Assembly: GCA_029449235.1 (NCBI GenBank)
Contig: JANATG010000001.1
Location: 62,001-126,000 of the forward strand
Length of the DNA stretch: 64,000 bases
Direction of reading: 5' to 3'
Origin: Linnemannia schmuckeri
Taxonomy: Eukaryota; Mortierellomycota; Mortierellomycetes; Mortierellales; Mortierellaceae
Shown: one piece after another, positions 9,589 through 22,529 of the stretch
Layout of the letters: each line of letters begins with the position of its first letter
How positions within the stretch are numbered: the stretch's first letter is position 1
Translations under genes and position numbers: made by a program
Notes under the pieces: generated by a model
Seen by the model: only the letters and a program-made list of their open reading frames with translations
What the model was told of the DNA's origin: nothing
The model's database searches: none

Positions 9589-12500
9589 TCGATGAGGTAA
9601 GTTAGGCCAAACTGTAAATATGTCTCAAATATGGACAATGTAATAAAAAACAAAAAAAAATGCCCCATATGCCAAATGCGCCATACCTCTTCGGCCTCAG
9701 ATGCCTGGGTGACGATGGTGAGCAGAAGCGAGTGCAAGATGCTGCGGAACAATGTGCAAGCCTCGGTAATCTTGTTGGATGTAGTGGCCTTATACGCTTC
9801 CTGCAACTCGTTCGAGATCAGGGCCTGGAAGCTCTTGATCAGAACGGGGAGGGCCTTTCTCTGATCAATCTCGCCAGGGTTACGACGAACAGGCAGTGTA
9901 ATCGAGGGCATACCCTCGTTTCCTGTCAGAATAGCCCTACTAGCCTGGAAGATCGACAAGAACTGGTCCTTCAATGGCTCAAAGTTGACAGCACCGACTT
10001 GACGGTTGAGGAGCTATTTGTCAAAAGTTAGCAAAGCACAAGTCAATACGCCGAAAAATCTTCACCGAAAATTCAAGGCATTCTACTTCTGGAACAACAC
10101 ACATTCCCCCACTCACTTCCCAATAACAATCCATTTACTAGTCTTACCTGCATAGCAGACTCGAAAGCTCCGGCGGCAACGTGGTCCGCAGCGAGAGGAG
10201 AGTTCTGGCACCAAATTTCAGCTTCGCTCTGTCCAGCAACGGGAATTGCCAATCCACTATCTTCTGCAACAATCGCGCCCGTCTCAGCGTGCAGCTCTGC
10301 AGTCAGATCCGCATCCAAGTCCCAGCCACCATCACCATCAATGTCCAATGCGTCATTGTTGACTGCCAAAGAAGCTCCCTTGTGGTCAAGAGCAGGGATG
10401 CTGAACTCGTCGTCCATACCCCACTGATCAGCCTGAGGCTCGGGCTCGTTGGCCACCAGAGGAACCTGAGGTGCAACTCCTTCCATGTCTCCGGTAAAGG
10501 CGCCCTCAAAGTAGCTGCGAGAGACAGCCAACTGAGGCCAGTTCGAGTCGTGGACACGCATCAAGGGGCGAGGAGGGACCAACAGAGTGCCGTGAGTAGG
10601 AAGATCAGCAACATCCTCGGGAGTCAGACCTGCATTCTCCAAAATTTCATTCGCAACCTCGTGCATGCCGTGTGTCTTGGCAGTCATGTATGCCAATGGA
10701 GCTAGATGAGGGAGATATGGTGAGGTTAGCGTAGTTCATGATTAGCGTAGTTTCTGGTTAGCATAGCTCATGGCTGACACCCTGGACCTTGACAAATAAT
10801 GCGGAACAAATGGTGCGTAGAGCTTGAACAAAACTTACTTTGGCCAACTTCGCGAAGCAGACGGACACGCTCCTCAACGTTGCCGAGGAAAATCGAGTTG
10901 TGGAAACGCGACATGGCATCGCCACGAAGCTCGGCAATCTTGAGCATCTTGGACAGCTTTTCGGTGTTACCTGTGGCCAGGTACAGGAAAGAAAGGCGGT
11001 CAAAATTCTTGATGCGCTGGTAACACATCTCTACAATCTGGTGGTTGCCCTGGCGGAGAGCCTCCTGTGCCAGCTTGACCCAGCACTCCTCTTTGTCCAT
11101 GACCTTGGCAGTCTCCAGTCCAACCTCCAAGTTGCCGCACTCCAATGCGAGCTCGAACCGGGTCTTGTCCTCGCGCACAAAGTGCAAGGCAATCTCAGGA
11201 TAGCCCTTCTTCTGCAAGTACGCAATGATCGACTGTCCTACAAGGTTCGAGTTGCGGATGATCTGGAGGACCTCGTCGTAGTTGCGCTTGGTCAATGCCT
11301 GCTTGAAGCGGTACTCGGTGGGATCAATGGCAATGGTGCGAGTCTTGCCATCGCGGTCCAAGCAGTACACATTCTTGCCCTTGATGCGCGTCAAATAGAT
11401 GGGCTGGTCCAACGTGCGGATGATTCCATTGTCGCTAAGGGTAATAAAGCCCAGTTCAAATACAACCACGTTAGATCATGACCCTTCCCGTATCGTGTCA
11501 CCCCATGTACTCACGATATCAAAAAGCTGTATAGCAAAAGCAAAAATAAAAAAGACACACTGCCCAGCCTTACCCTTGAGGAAGAGCGTATTTGATGTGG
11601 TTGAGGGTCGAGTAGATCAGGATGCCGCTCTCGTCCCATGCGGCACTCTTGATGCGGATCGTCTCATGGATCAGGCAGGTCTGCTCCAATGACTTTGTCG
11701 CAATCGTGATCGTGTGCTTGCTCAATAGAGCGACATGCGACATGTCGGCCGACCAGACAACATATTTGACGGGAGGAGTTGTCACCTCGGCAATCGTCCT
11801 GCGCTGCTGAATGTCAAACAGAATGACCGATGTAGGCGTACTGAGTAAAAGCTGTCCTGTGCCGGCGTAAAAGATCTCGTTGACAGCGCCGGGAGGAGTA
11901 AACGACTTTGTGCTGTTATTCTGCAAGTCGCGGATCGTGATCGTCTGAGTCGCCTTCTCGAGGACCGCAAAACGATTGCGGGCAATAAAGATGGCAGAGT
12001 TTCCTGATCCACGCTTGCCGTCGTTGGAGGGCTCGCGCGCCTCTCCTGCGTAATCCTTGGGGAGGTTGTAGAGCTCATAGGTGCCTCCGTCCACAGTCGA
12101 CGTGATCAACACTGCACGCTCGGCAGGGTTGTAGGAGAGAGCACGGGGCTGAATAAATTGCGACCCGGTACGGCGTACAGCAAGGACAGCAGTATCCTGC
12201 GAGCTGGCATAGTCGTGAACGCGCAAGTACTTGTCCTTGATGTAGAACAGGTTGTTCTGGTGAACTGAATAAGCAGGTCTCTCACGCTCCAACTTGAACA
12301 CAATCAAACCATTGTCGTGACCTATAAAGTACGCGTGCATTTCGAGATGTTAGTTGACCACATCCGCTTCCAAGGAAAAAAATGTGGCCCCAGCGGCTTT
12401 GTGCTTATGGCTCCTAATGCGTGTTTTCTTACCAGCAGCAAACAGGTTCAGCTCAGGATGGGCGGTCAAGGCCCAGAAACGATCGTGCTCGCGACGGAAG

Positions 12501-13858
12501 GTCTGCACGGCAGTGCGCTTGGACATATCCCAAACGCGAATGCACTTGTCTTCGGCGACCGAGATAATGAGTTCCTGACGGTGGTGGAAAATTGTGCATG
12601 AGACGTTGTTGGTGTGTCCTCTGCAAGTGTCGACTTCCCAAGCCTTGGTTTCTATTGTGAAAGGCGTGGTGGCACAAAAGAGGTTAGAACATGATCATAC
12701 TTCAAAGACCATATAGTCAAGGTAACTTGTTAAAGACGCTAGTATTACCATTCATTCTCCAAAGCTTGACCTGGCGATCGTCACCGGCAGAGACGATCAA
12801 GGGAAGCGTGGGATGGAAAGTAGCCCAGTTGACACTACGGTCGTGACCCTCCAAAACATATTTGACAATGGCATCGGTGCTTCCAAAGATGTCAGCCTGC
12901 TGCGAGGCACGGTGGGCACTCTCGTCGTAAGCAACCGTTCCGGGGGCGGCATTCTTCTTTCTCAATCCTATTCCATCCGTAAAAGTGTGCTCCAAAGTTA
13001 GCAATTGAGCGATCCAGTTCTTGCATGGTAAGTACTTGCTGATCAGTAAAAGTAGTACGGCCATGGTCAATCCACGTACCAGAGATATCCCAGACACGCA
13101 CAGTCTGGTCGAGAGATGCAGAGACGATAAGATCCTCCTTGGGATGGAACTGTGCGCTCATGACATAGTGGTTGTGGCCGGTCAAGATAGCGATACAATT
13201 GCGCGACTGCCAGTTCCAGATACGGATGGTTTGATCGTCTGAACAACTGAGGATCCATGGGTATTCGTGGTGGAAGTAGACGGTTCGCACATAGTCCAAG
13301 TGTCCTGTGAGTGTAAACTGGCAACGACGCGTCTTGTAGTTCCAGACCTTGATCTTGTAATCATCTCCTGCAGACACAAACAAGGGCTGCGAGGGGTGGA
13401 AGGCAATACCACGGACAGGACCTATACGTATCAAATGTCAATTGGTTGCTGACGGTTAAAAGTCGCTTGCGTTTCTCGTTTTCAAACGAACGCGATAGAA
13501 ATAAGGGATCGAACGCCTTTTGTAACAAGAGATCTCGAAGTGAAAAGTGGATGTGTACCATCATGCTCGTCGAAACGCTCGAGGAGAGTTCCCATCCTGT
13601 AGTCCCACAACTGGACCGAGCCATTGTGAAGTGCGGCGAGAATCCAGGGACGCTTTGGGTGAAAAGCAATACCCTTGACGCGGTTGCTCTTGGACTCGAA
13701 CTAGTGATTTTTATAGATGAGGATGGAAGAAAGTGATCTCGCGTTAGCTTTTGATGATGTCAAAATGATTGGGTGGTCGTTTGGCTGTTGTTACTTGAAG
13801 AGGATGCTGGGTGCATAATATGGGAAGAGTTTGTAAGTACCTTTGTTAACATCTGCAT
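8910..13858 (-). CDS. COP1: Coatomer subunit alpha (alpha-COP)
   Basis: Largest COPI coat subunit (also called COPA), acting in Golgi-to-ER and intra-Golgi vesicle traffic. Eleven exons (13841-13858, 13559-13700, 13080-13421, 12749-12967, 12433-12651, 11574-12321, 10839-11434, 10148-10701, 9687-10013, 9189-9530, 8910-9086) give 1227 residues, a normal length. N-terminal WD40 repeats include GHLDYVRTVYFHHEYPWILS and several VWD/IWNW strands. A second propeller and helical solenoid follow, then an acidic linker. The C-terminal domain has paired cysteines (CPYC...CTIC). The start was set at 13858 because MQMLTKFESK matches yeast MKMLTKFESK; the next in-frame ATG is only two codons downstream. 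Exon 1 has only 18 coding bases. The intron between exons 9 and 10 holds a 39-nt homopolymer. Confidence 0.97.
9547..9585. repeat. A39 homopolymer inside a COPA intron
   Basis: Thirty-nine consecutive A on the plus strand (T in the sense of COPA) lie inside the intron at 9531-9686. The true length may be uncertain because such runs are hard to sequence. Confidence 0.9.
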
Positions 13859-14519
13859 GGTGGCGAGCCTGTTAGTGGTAAGACGAGCTGGTGCGATGGG
13901 AAAAGGAGATATGAGAGAGGAGGAGTCGGGATATCAAGGAGAGAAGAAAGTGCGAGGTAAGAGTGGAAGAGAGGAGGAAGTCTGAAGAGAGTAGGCTGTG
14001 AAAATGGAAGAAAGAATGATTTTACAGCCTTGGAGGGAGCGATAAGGATGATGATGAGAGTCGAGGAAAGAGAAAAAAGAAAGAAAAGAACAGACGGCTC
14101 CGGACTTGAGTGTGTGAAAAGAGTCAAGAGAGAGAAGGGTGTTCGACTTCCTAAAAAAAGGATGAACTTTCATCATCATCTCTCTCCCATCGTGGCACTA
14201 TCTATCAGCACTGTCTCTCGTGCCTAATTGCCCTACGGCCATCGCAGGAACTCCACGTCACTTTCACTTTGAGCCAAGTCATGTGATAGTAATATGCAAT
14301 TATCCCTGAACCCTCTTTAAATGAATAAGCAACTGACAAACTAAGAAATGACTTCATTCAAAGCGTGTCCAACCTCCCCGGAAGAAAGGCCTTCCCTTCT
14401 TCACCTCTCTCTCTCTCTCTCTCTCTTTCTCTCGCTCGCTTTCTCCCTTCACACTCCCCACTCGACATTCATCACACACTCTAACTCTTCTTAAAAAGCC
14501 CACTATTTAACCCCCTACA
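13859..14519. promoter_or_regulatory. Divergent interval between COPA and the SET-domain gene
   Basis: These 661 bp hold both promoters. They contain a purine-rich stretch (about 13900-14110), a CACGTCAC site at 14254-14261, and a CT dinucleotide run (14405-14427) in the CT-rich leader just before the SET-gene ATG. No gene is seen. Confidence 0.5.
14405..14427. repeat. CT microsatellite in the leader of the SET-domain gene
   Basis: About eleven CT dinucleotides in a wider pyrimidine-rich block ending at the ATG at 14520. Confidence 0.85.
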
Positions 14520-16434
14520 ATGACCCCGCTGACTTCATTCTACCGTTGGGCACACAGAAACGGCGTCGTCTCAAGACTGAGGCTAAAAGTGTCAAAGGGA
14601 ATGGGCGTCGGTCTCTTCTTCCGCAACGCTGATCTTCCTGATCCCGGCAATTACAAGAACAAGAACAAACACAGAAAGGAGCTCGACCAAGGCGAACTCC
14701 TCCTTGTTCCCCAATCCCTCCTCCTCTCTCGCTCGCGTGTCATCCAATTTACTTGCCCCCACCTTCAGAAGACCCTCTCTATCATCGAACACTCCAATGT
14801 ATCGGAACGACTCGCCATCATCCTCTTTATCCTCTCCCAACGGCTCCTCCTCGAACACCGTGCACAACAACATCAACATCACTCCATTACCATCGACCCT
14901 GCCGAAAACCCCTGTTCCAAACACGACGACAATGAACAAACAGGAGATTTTTTTGCAGATTACATCGCAGTCCTGCCAGATGTCTCGACTCCAGTCACCC
15001 TCGACCCTGATTTGGTCCGCGGGTACCTTGCAGGCACACTCCTTTTGGACTCTGTCTGTGCGAAGCGATCCAAGCTTGAGGCCGAATTCGAACATCTTAG
15101 TGGCAACCTGGGCGCCTTTGAGGATTGGCCCTGCCGCCCGACTCTTGAGAACTTTATCTGGGCTGACGCTACCTTTTGGTCCAGAGTGCTCTCCTTCAGG
15201 ACCCAATGGACCGATAATGGAACTAGCAATGGCTCGGACGATGATATGCACATGGTTCCTTACCTCGACTTTGCCAACCATGCCGCGTACCCAAACATCC
15301 GCTGGGAAGTTGACTCGGACGGCCTTCGCGTCTGGGGTCAAGAATCGCTGCTGCAGGACTCCAAGGACCTTTCTGTCGAACGCGAGGTCTTTCTTTCTTA
15401 CGGAAATAAGCCCAACACCGAGCTACTGTACGTATACAACAACACACTAACGTTGTGCTGTCATGTTTTCTTGGTCCCTATCCGATCATGTTTAACCGCT
15501 CTGTCTCTAATGCCAACCACTTCTCCTCAGGTTCCTGTATGGATTCACATTGCAGGACAACCCGACTCAGTTTTTGACTCTTGCGATGCCTATGGATGAG
15601 GATGATTCGTACTACATGCCCAAGGCCCACTCACTGATGCGCTGGGAGATTCCTCCAAGAATCACCATCTACCTCAAAAAGTCTGACGGTCCCGACGATC
15701 TGGAAGAGCTGTGCCCTGGTTTGTGGATCACACGCCAGTCGCGGTATCTTCTCTGGCTCTACGCGCTTAGCGAGGACGATGGGCTGGGTGCATTCATCGA
15801 GGAACCCGAGTCCAAGGTCTGTGTCATACAAGACTCGGCTGAGCAAGATGATGACGAGGATGCCCATGAGGAAGCCGACCTGTTTGATGAGGATGTTGTG
15901 GGACGACTTGTGCTGACCATCAACGGTACCAAAGTCGAGAATCTTGAGGTACTTGAGTCCGTTGTGCCTAAGTTGGACATCTTTCCTGTGATTAAGCTGC
16001 GTATTCTGGTCCTTGTAGCAGATCGCATCGAGTACTATATCTCCCGGATCATGGAGACTGGCGACAGGGTCCAAAAGGCTGAGGGTGTCGAGATTGTCCG
16101 CGCTGTTCAATACGACAAGGATAATCATTCCGCCCGTGGATCTCCTACGCCTGATCTTGCCGAAGCGCAGCCAGCGTCGAGGCTAGGCAGGAATATCGGC
16201 GATTGCTTGGTGCCTACGATCCTTGAGCCAGATCACACTCAGCCAATTACCAGTCGCCAGCTTGAGGCCGAGGCACAGGTGTCGAACTTGGTTACGATGA
16301 TGAAGAACTACCGTGCAGAGGAGATGAGTCTTCTTGTAGGCATGGGCAACGTTCTTGGCGAGGCGCAAACTCGGTGCCTTGAAGAGAGTGACTTTATCCA
16401 GTCGTACCTCGCCCGTATGCAGCTTCAAGAATAA
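14520..16434 (+). CDS. SET-domain protein lysine methyltransferase-like (RLSMT/SETD6 type)
   Basis: Two exons (14520-15427, 15531-16434) give 603 residues. The organisation is that of the plant Rubisco-LSMT, SETD3, SETD4 and SETD6 family of non-histone lysine methyltransferases. An N-terminal SET half begins with GMGVGLFF, and a variable insert precedes the C-terminal SET half. That half has the conserved asparagine-histidine pair in DFANHAAYPN and the YGNKPNTELLFLYGF substrate/SAM loop, split by the intron. An acidic loop (DSAEQDDDEDAHEEADLFDED) and a helical C-terminal substrate-binding-like region follow. The substrate cannot be told from sequence; a ribosomal protein or elongation factor is possible, as for yeast relatives. 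It lies 178 bp upstream of HRP1 on the same strand. Confidence 0.85.
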
Positions 16435-16505
16435 ACCACCTTCAACTTATTACAGTACCTCGTAACAGTAACTCAATTTGCTAACGCCACCAACGCAAAT
16501 TCCAC

Positions 16506-16513
16506 TGACGTCA
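16506..16513. promoter_or_regulatory. CRE/ATF palindrome upstream of HRP1
   Basis: A full TGACGTCA palindrome lies about 100 bp before the HRP1 ATG in the 178-bp spacer. This is the consensus for bZIP factors of the CREB/ATF type. One such 8-mer is expected by chance in 64 kb, so only its position supports it. Confidence 0.35.
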
Positions 16514-16612
16514 CTTTTTTGTCCGTAAGGCGAGGAGGACAAAAAAAGGTTTCCATTTTGTACACACCTTCCATCAACCTACCATCACTCACCAATAAAG
16601 CAACAACAAAAC

Positions 16613-19584
16613 ATGTCTTCCAAGGACGACGACAACTTTGACCTCTACGACGACCCTTACGTCGCTACCGGACGTGGCGGCGGCGCAGACCCCTACGCCG
16701 AGGATGACGACGACTACTACAATGGCGATCACGGGCACGGGCACGAGAGGAGGGACAGATTTCAAAACACTCGTGATGTCCCTCCTTCCTCTTCATCCTC
16801 TTCTGCCGCCAAGCCCGAGAACAACAGTAGCGGCAGCAACAGAGAAGGAGAAAGCGACGGTCGAAGGGACTCTGACGATAGAGATGGGTATGACCACTAC
16901 CGGTCAAACAGCAATGACCAGGGTGATTCAAAGTCCTACGGTGCCTCCTCGTCGACCGCGGGATCGGCCGCGTATGACCCTGCTCACTCGTATGACCAGA
17001 AGGACTCGTCTTCGCAGTACTCATCCCAACAAGGCAACAACTATCAGGACAACAAGTCCTACAGCCAGCAGTCGCCCCAGTCATTGCAGCAACAACAGCA
17101 GCAGTCAGCGTCGGGAGGAGGAGGAGGACGTGAGCTTGGGTAAGGATCACGCGTGCACTATATCAGTCTATGTTTCTTGTTTTTACAAATGATCAGATGT
17201 ACCCCACAACCACAGCCATCGTCACTATCAACCAACTCTGGAGATAGGTTGTCGATCGGTGTAGTATTGCATCGTTCGGTTGGCGACCTGCTTGCATGAC
17301 AGGACGGACTGCTCTCATAAAAGGTGTATTCAAAGAGGGTAGAGATGCATTAGAGACCACTTTTTTGACAGACGAGTTAGGTTGAGTCGCCATTATTGTT
17401 TGCAATCGTACGTCTACTTGGTCCATAGTCCCGTCTATGTACCTTGTCATACTACATCAGCTGTAAGCATAGCAGGATAGCATCAAAACAAGTATAGAAA
17501 CCTAAGCAGTTTACTACAGACAGGCAGCTTCTACAGACAGACAAACAGACAGACTTATATCCGATTAGGTCGAGTAGAAGAGAGAACTATTCATCTTTTT
17601 CCATAATGAAGTTCATTCTTTGTCGCTAATCTGCCCCTATCTTTCTCTTTTCTCCTCTTTCTGCCCTCAAACTACACATCAACCATGATTAACCTACGAT
17701 GCTCATTGTCGTCTCGGCGGCGCTTCACATTAATCTATTTCCTTTCCTTCCTTATTCTTCTTGCATGCTTGTCGTACCTCTGCCTTCTTGGTATTTTTAG
17801 AAAAATGTTCATTGGAGGTCTGAATTGGGAAACCACAGATGGTAAGCAACTGTGCACTTGCACGAGCATTCGATGCCCAGAGACTTTAAAAAAGAAAACT
17901 GAACTCTTTTTGATCTAATACTATTACAAATTTGTGTTCAAATAGAGAGCTTGAAGAAGTACTTTTCGCACTATGGAGAGTTGACGGATTGCATGGTGAT
18001 GAAGGACCCAATGACGAATAAGTCCAGAGGATTCGGATTCCTCACCTTCCTGGATCCCAGGAACGTCGATGCCGTTCTCAAGGAGGACCACCACCTTGAC
18101 GGAAAAATGGTAACTTATGCGCACCCTCCTTCCCTTTACTCATTTTCCCGTGACACCAAATCAATTTTGCCTCTTACACATATATGCTCCTCTCTCGTAC
18201 CGTAAGATATTGAGCCTCTCTTCATTTCCAAATGATGACTAATAGATCGATCCGAAGAGGGCAATCCCTCGCGAGGAGCAGGAAAAGACTGAAAAAATCT
18301 TTGTGGGCGGAATCGCAGCGAACGTGACGGAAGAAGAGTTCGCCAACTACTTTTCGCAATTTGGTCATGTGCTCGATGCAACTCTCATGCTCGATCGTGC
18401 ATCGGGCCGTCCGAGAGGGTTTGGATTCATCACCTTTGAATCTGACCGCGGGGTTGATGCCGCCTTGAGTCGTCGTGACTTGATGCTTCACGATAAGCCT
18501 GTAAGACTTTAAACCGCTTTTTTTTTTTTTTTTTTTTTTTTTTTGTTAATGGTCTTTGGACGCGTTTTTATTGCTGTTTAATTTTGTTCGCGTCTTCGTT
18601 GTTTTTTCTTTTACGTGATTGGCATTGTATGTATTTTTACTCACGCGTTAGTTGATTTCCTTTGATTAGATTGAGGTGAAGAGAGCTCAGCCAAAGCACA
18701 GAGCAGACACTCGAGGAAACACGGGAGGCAATCAAGGGTTCGGAGCCCAAGGCGGATATAACAACAGTGGATTTGGAGGACAGGGCGGGTTCGGAGTAAA
18801 TGCAGGCGGCGGAAACCGTGGGGGCTACGGCATGGACAGCATGGGTGGTATGATGGGCGGTGCCGGTGGGTATGGAGGCTATGGCGCTGGTATGGGCGGT
18901 ATGGGTGGTGGTGCAGGTGGACAAGGAGGCGACCCTTACCAGGCCATGTACGCCGCTGCTGCTGCACGGTATGGCGCCAATCCTGCTGCTGCGGCTGCAT
19001 TGGCACAACGCTACCGTATGGCTGCTGCCGCTGCTGCTGCCGCCTACGGAGGAGGTGGTGGTGCGAGTCCTGGGGGTATGGGTGGGAACAATGCTGGAGG
19101 TGGCAGTGGGTTTGATCCCAACATGAACATGCAGGCTGCCATGGCAAACTACTACCGTCAGCAGTTTGGATATGGTGCAGGAAACGCAGGTGGCCAAGGT
19201 GGTGCTGGAGGGTATAATAGTAGCAACAATGGAGGGTATGGTGGCAATGCTGGTGGTGACCAGGACGGCAGCGGAAACTTGTCATCACAGAGACGCTATG
19301 GCGGCCAAGATGGTGGTGGATCTGGTGGTGGATATAACAATAACAACCAGGATTCGAGAGGAGGAAACAACAACAGCAGCAACTACAACTCTGGTGGGCG
19401 GTCATCGAACCAAGGAAGCGGAGGATCGCGTCAGAGCGGACCTGGAGGAGGTGGTGGTCCTGTTCGTGGTGGAGGCAGCAGCAATAGCAGCGGTGCCGGA
19501 GGAAGTGGCGGCGGTGCCGGAGGATCATCGTCTGGTGGACATGGTCGTGGAGGCGGCGGATCCTACCATCCCTACCAGCGGTAA
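16613..19584 (+). CDS. HRP1: Hrp1/Nab4-like hnRNP with two RRM domains
   Basis: RNA-binding protein of the yeast Hrp1 (cleavage factor IB) type, which directs mRNA 3'-end cleavage and shuttles with mRNA. Five exons (16613-17139, 17801-17841, 17946-18109, 18246-18500, 18670-19584) give 633 residues. A disordered Asp/Ser/Gln-rich N-terminus of ~175 residues is followed by RRM1 (KMFIGGLNW, RNP1 SRGFGFLTF), the linker IDPKRAIPREEQEKTEKIFV almost as in yeast Hrp1, and RRM2 (IFVGGI, RNP1 PRGFGFITF). The C-terminus of ~300 residues is Gly/Asn/Ser-rich with poly-Ala stretches and an RGG-like end (HGRGGGGSYHPYQR), a low-complexity tail typical of hnRNPs. The first intron is 661 bp; intron 4 holds a 27-nt T run. 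The gene converges with the NMN adenylyltransferase gene. Confidence 0.93.
18518..18544. repeat. T27 homopolymer in HRP1 intron 4
   Basis: Uninterrupted run of 27 T in the intron between the RRM2 exon and the Gly-rich exon. Confidence 0.9.
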
Positions 19585-19934
19585 ATTCAAGAAACCTGCT
19601 TTTATAAGCACTCGGTTGCAGTTTTTTGCCTTTCTAAATTTATCAGCCTTGGTTTACAATTCGTTTTTGCAAATTATTCAAATAAACGTAGCAATATGTG
19701 TACAGTGCTGTATATTTTGTGAGAAAAGATGAATATTGGTACAATATGGGGTTCAAGTGAACAAATCCTGTTTGTCTATGAAAAAAGCCACCACGGACGT
19801 CATTTGACTTGACGGCCACTTGCTGGTTTCTCCGCGTTCGTACTTGATGCCATCGTAAAAAGTAAGAAAAAGGAAAAGGGGCAGGAGAGGAGGCCTAGAT
19901 CTTGGTCGATTACAATGGAATGATGGGCTCGTCT
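19585..19934. other. Convergent 3' spacer of HRP1 and NMN adenylyltransferase
   Basis: 350 bp between two stop codons. A plus-strand AATAAA at 19681-19686 lies 97 nt after the HRP1 stop and is a plausible 3'-processing signal. Nothing else was recognised. Confidence 0.5.
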
Positions 19935-22018
19935 CTAGTCCGCGTACAGCCTCTGATCATAAATGTAGTCGATCACTGCCGTTGGCAAGAGGTACTTGAT
20001 CGACATGCCTCGGCGGATGAAAAGCCTGATCTTTGTCGAACTGATGTCGTTGTAGATAAGCTGCTTGATTACAAAGACGTTGCGACGGTGCTTGTACAGG
20101 ACGTCGTGCGACAACAGGAACTCGTACACATCCGATCCTGTTCTTTCCAAAATCAAGCATCCGTATTTTCCGATAATGTGGTGAAGCTATGAGTTGATTT
20201 TTGACACATGGGAAAAATGGCAAGAAAGTGATCAATTGGTCTGTTCTTATCCTAATAATACCATCGATCCTGTTTTGAAGCAATTAACTGGTCCTGGATG
20301 CTGATGACTTACGTCGGCGGTGGCCCAAACATCGGGAGCTGCAAAGGACTGGACCAAATCTCCACCAGCCAGAAGCATGATCTTGATCGGCTTGTACTCA
20401 CCTATGTATGAATAAAATAGGACCGAAAGTTAGTAACAAGTCGTTGATAAAAAAATATACTGACTTCAATGGATTCCTCCTGGTGTGTGAAGTGGGTTAA
20501 AAGCATACCATTCTTCAGCTTGACGCCACCCTCGCCGTCAGCGCCATTGAGCTCATGCTGAAAGTGATCCAGGACAATAGCGGTGCGTTGGTAACTTGTT
20601 TGAAGACTCTCCCAGCTGTCGACCATCAACCATGTGCTCGACTTTTCGACAGCCAACTCGCACATGCGCACACGGTGTTTTGCCTCTGCCAGTCCTTGCT
20701 TCTGATAAAAGTCGGATACAGGTGAAAAGTAGCCTCCCATGATTTCAAAGTCGGTGTTTTCCAAAACGTGATCTCGGGCCATTTCTAAACAGGACCAAAA
20801 GTGGAGGAAGGAAGGAAGAAAAACGGTTGTTGAATTAGTTTTCCATCACTGGACAAAGACAGACGGATACTTATTTTCATACGAGTAGTACACGACTCAG
20901 TCTTCTTTTTTTTCTTTGTCGACCGATCGCTCCTTTTTCAATAGATGAAAAAGAAAAGGAGAGACACGATCGTAAGAAATTTGTGAAAGGTGAGCCGGGC
21001 CGGGAATGAGAGACAGAGACAAGGCACAAGGAAGGATCCGTTGTCTGCGCACTGATTGTGATCGATAGAAACAAAAAAAAAAAAATCAGAAAAAGGACAA
21101 ATGCATTTTGTGCATACCGAACATGCGGAGGTGGAGGTATGTGATGGGAGAGAAAGATCCGCATGCCACAATCACCAACGGTGTCTTAGATTCGTCTATA
21201 AGGTTGATTTGGGATAAAAAGGAAGAATTGATAAAAGGAGCGGGTCAGTATCGTGAATTCAGCATATTGAACAGTTACAATGTCATCAATTGGTCATCCG
21301 ATGTCGTATATTGAGTCCGTTATTGTGTTGAGTGTGCCTCTCTTTCTTTGACGGCATTTTTCGCTGTTGACTGAGGAAAGTGGTTCGAAAATGATCCGGT
21401 CCGCCGTATGTTCCAACAATGCAATTTGAGCTGTATGTACCTTTCATCTGAAGTGGGATTCTCTCCCGTGGGAAGGTGTAGTTCGACGCATCAAAGATCT
21501 CTGTTGAGCCATAGGCCTCTGTATGCTGTCGATCTGAAGAGCTATTGTTTTAGAAATGAAAACACCGATAACAAAGAAGATATAATGGGGAGCAACACAA
21601 CAACAAAAAAAAACGTAAAAAAAGAGAGTTTGGCCTGTCATTAGTCATTCTGCAAGCACTGACAGACAAAGGAAACATTTTTTTTTGTGCTGTTGGGTGT
21701 CTTTTTTGGTTGCCTTGTTATTGTCCCTGGGACATCATATCCCATCTTTCATTGTTGTGTCATTTTCGATGTTATCAAGTCATCGTACTCTAAGGATGAC
21801 TCTTATTGTCACTTCTTGTCCTGCGTAGTCTCTCCTTTTTTGATCCATGATATCCTTGAGACAACGGTTATTCCTTCGTTGATTCTTGTGTCCCCAGTCT
21901 TGAGCGATAATCCATGTATGAGTCGCTCCTGTTGCTTCCTTCAATGGTTTCTTTAATGAGGCGAGGCGTACCTGTTCAAGTTCCAGATGTTGTCGTCAAC
22001 GGGCATTGGTGGCGGCAT
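19935..22018 (-). CDS. NMA1: Nicotinamide/nicotinate mononucleotide adenylyltransferase
   Basis: Final adenylyl transfer step of NAD+ synthesis (NMN or NaMN plus ATP). Six exons (21972-22018, 21441-21541, 21118-21195, 20509-20784, 20313-20401, 19935-20186) give 280 residues. The nucleotidyltransferase signature GSFSPITYLHLRMFE (about residues 62-76) contains the GxFxPxxxxH core. It is followed by GGYFSPVSDFYQKQGLA, the W-rich substrate loop DSWESLQTSYQRT and the C-terminal NDISSTKIR (ISSTxxR) motif. All are diagnostic for eukaryotic NMNAT. The N-terminal extension includes NYTFPRERI, as in the yeast Nma proteins. The start is the first ATG of a short exon (MPPPMPVDDNIWNLN), with another in-frame ATG four codons on. 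Intron 1 is 430 bp. Confidence 0.94.
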
Positions 22019-22480
22019 TATTGGGGACGGTATTTTTGTAAGTAAGAAGTGGGGGTAACAAAGGGGAGCGAGTGTTATGTGTGGTATAAAGTGGTGGCAA
22101 AGAGCCAAAATGATGTAGGAATGCAAGAGTGTATTGTGAGAATGAGAAAAAAAACGAAGTTTGGTTGTTTTGTAGTTGGTGTTTGCTGTTTGGATGTCGT
22201 TGATGGAGAAGGGAAAAGCGTGCGTAGGAAGAGTGACGAAGGAAAGAGATTTGTTGGCTGATGAGAGAAGGAAAAGAGGGTTTGGTTTCTATATGAGAAA
22301 AAGAAGAGTGAAAGAGAAAAAGGGAACAAAAAGAGGAACAAAAGGAATAAGAACAAAAGAGCAAAAAAAAAAAAAAAAAAAAAAAAAAGGCAAAGGCAAA
22401 GGCAAAGGCAAAGACAGTGGCAAAGGTAAAAGACAAAAGGCAAAAGGCAAATGGCAAATGGCAAAGGCACAAATAAAAAA

Positions 22481-22529
<49 letters not shown>

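Noticed and set aside
17685..17918. Alternative start of HRP1 with a hydrophobic segment joined to RRM1
   Set aside because: The frame is open only because the 3' end of intron 1 is pyrimidine-rich; a membrane segment on an hnRNP makes no sense, and the spliced model keeps the frame from the upstream exon.
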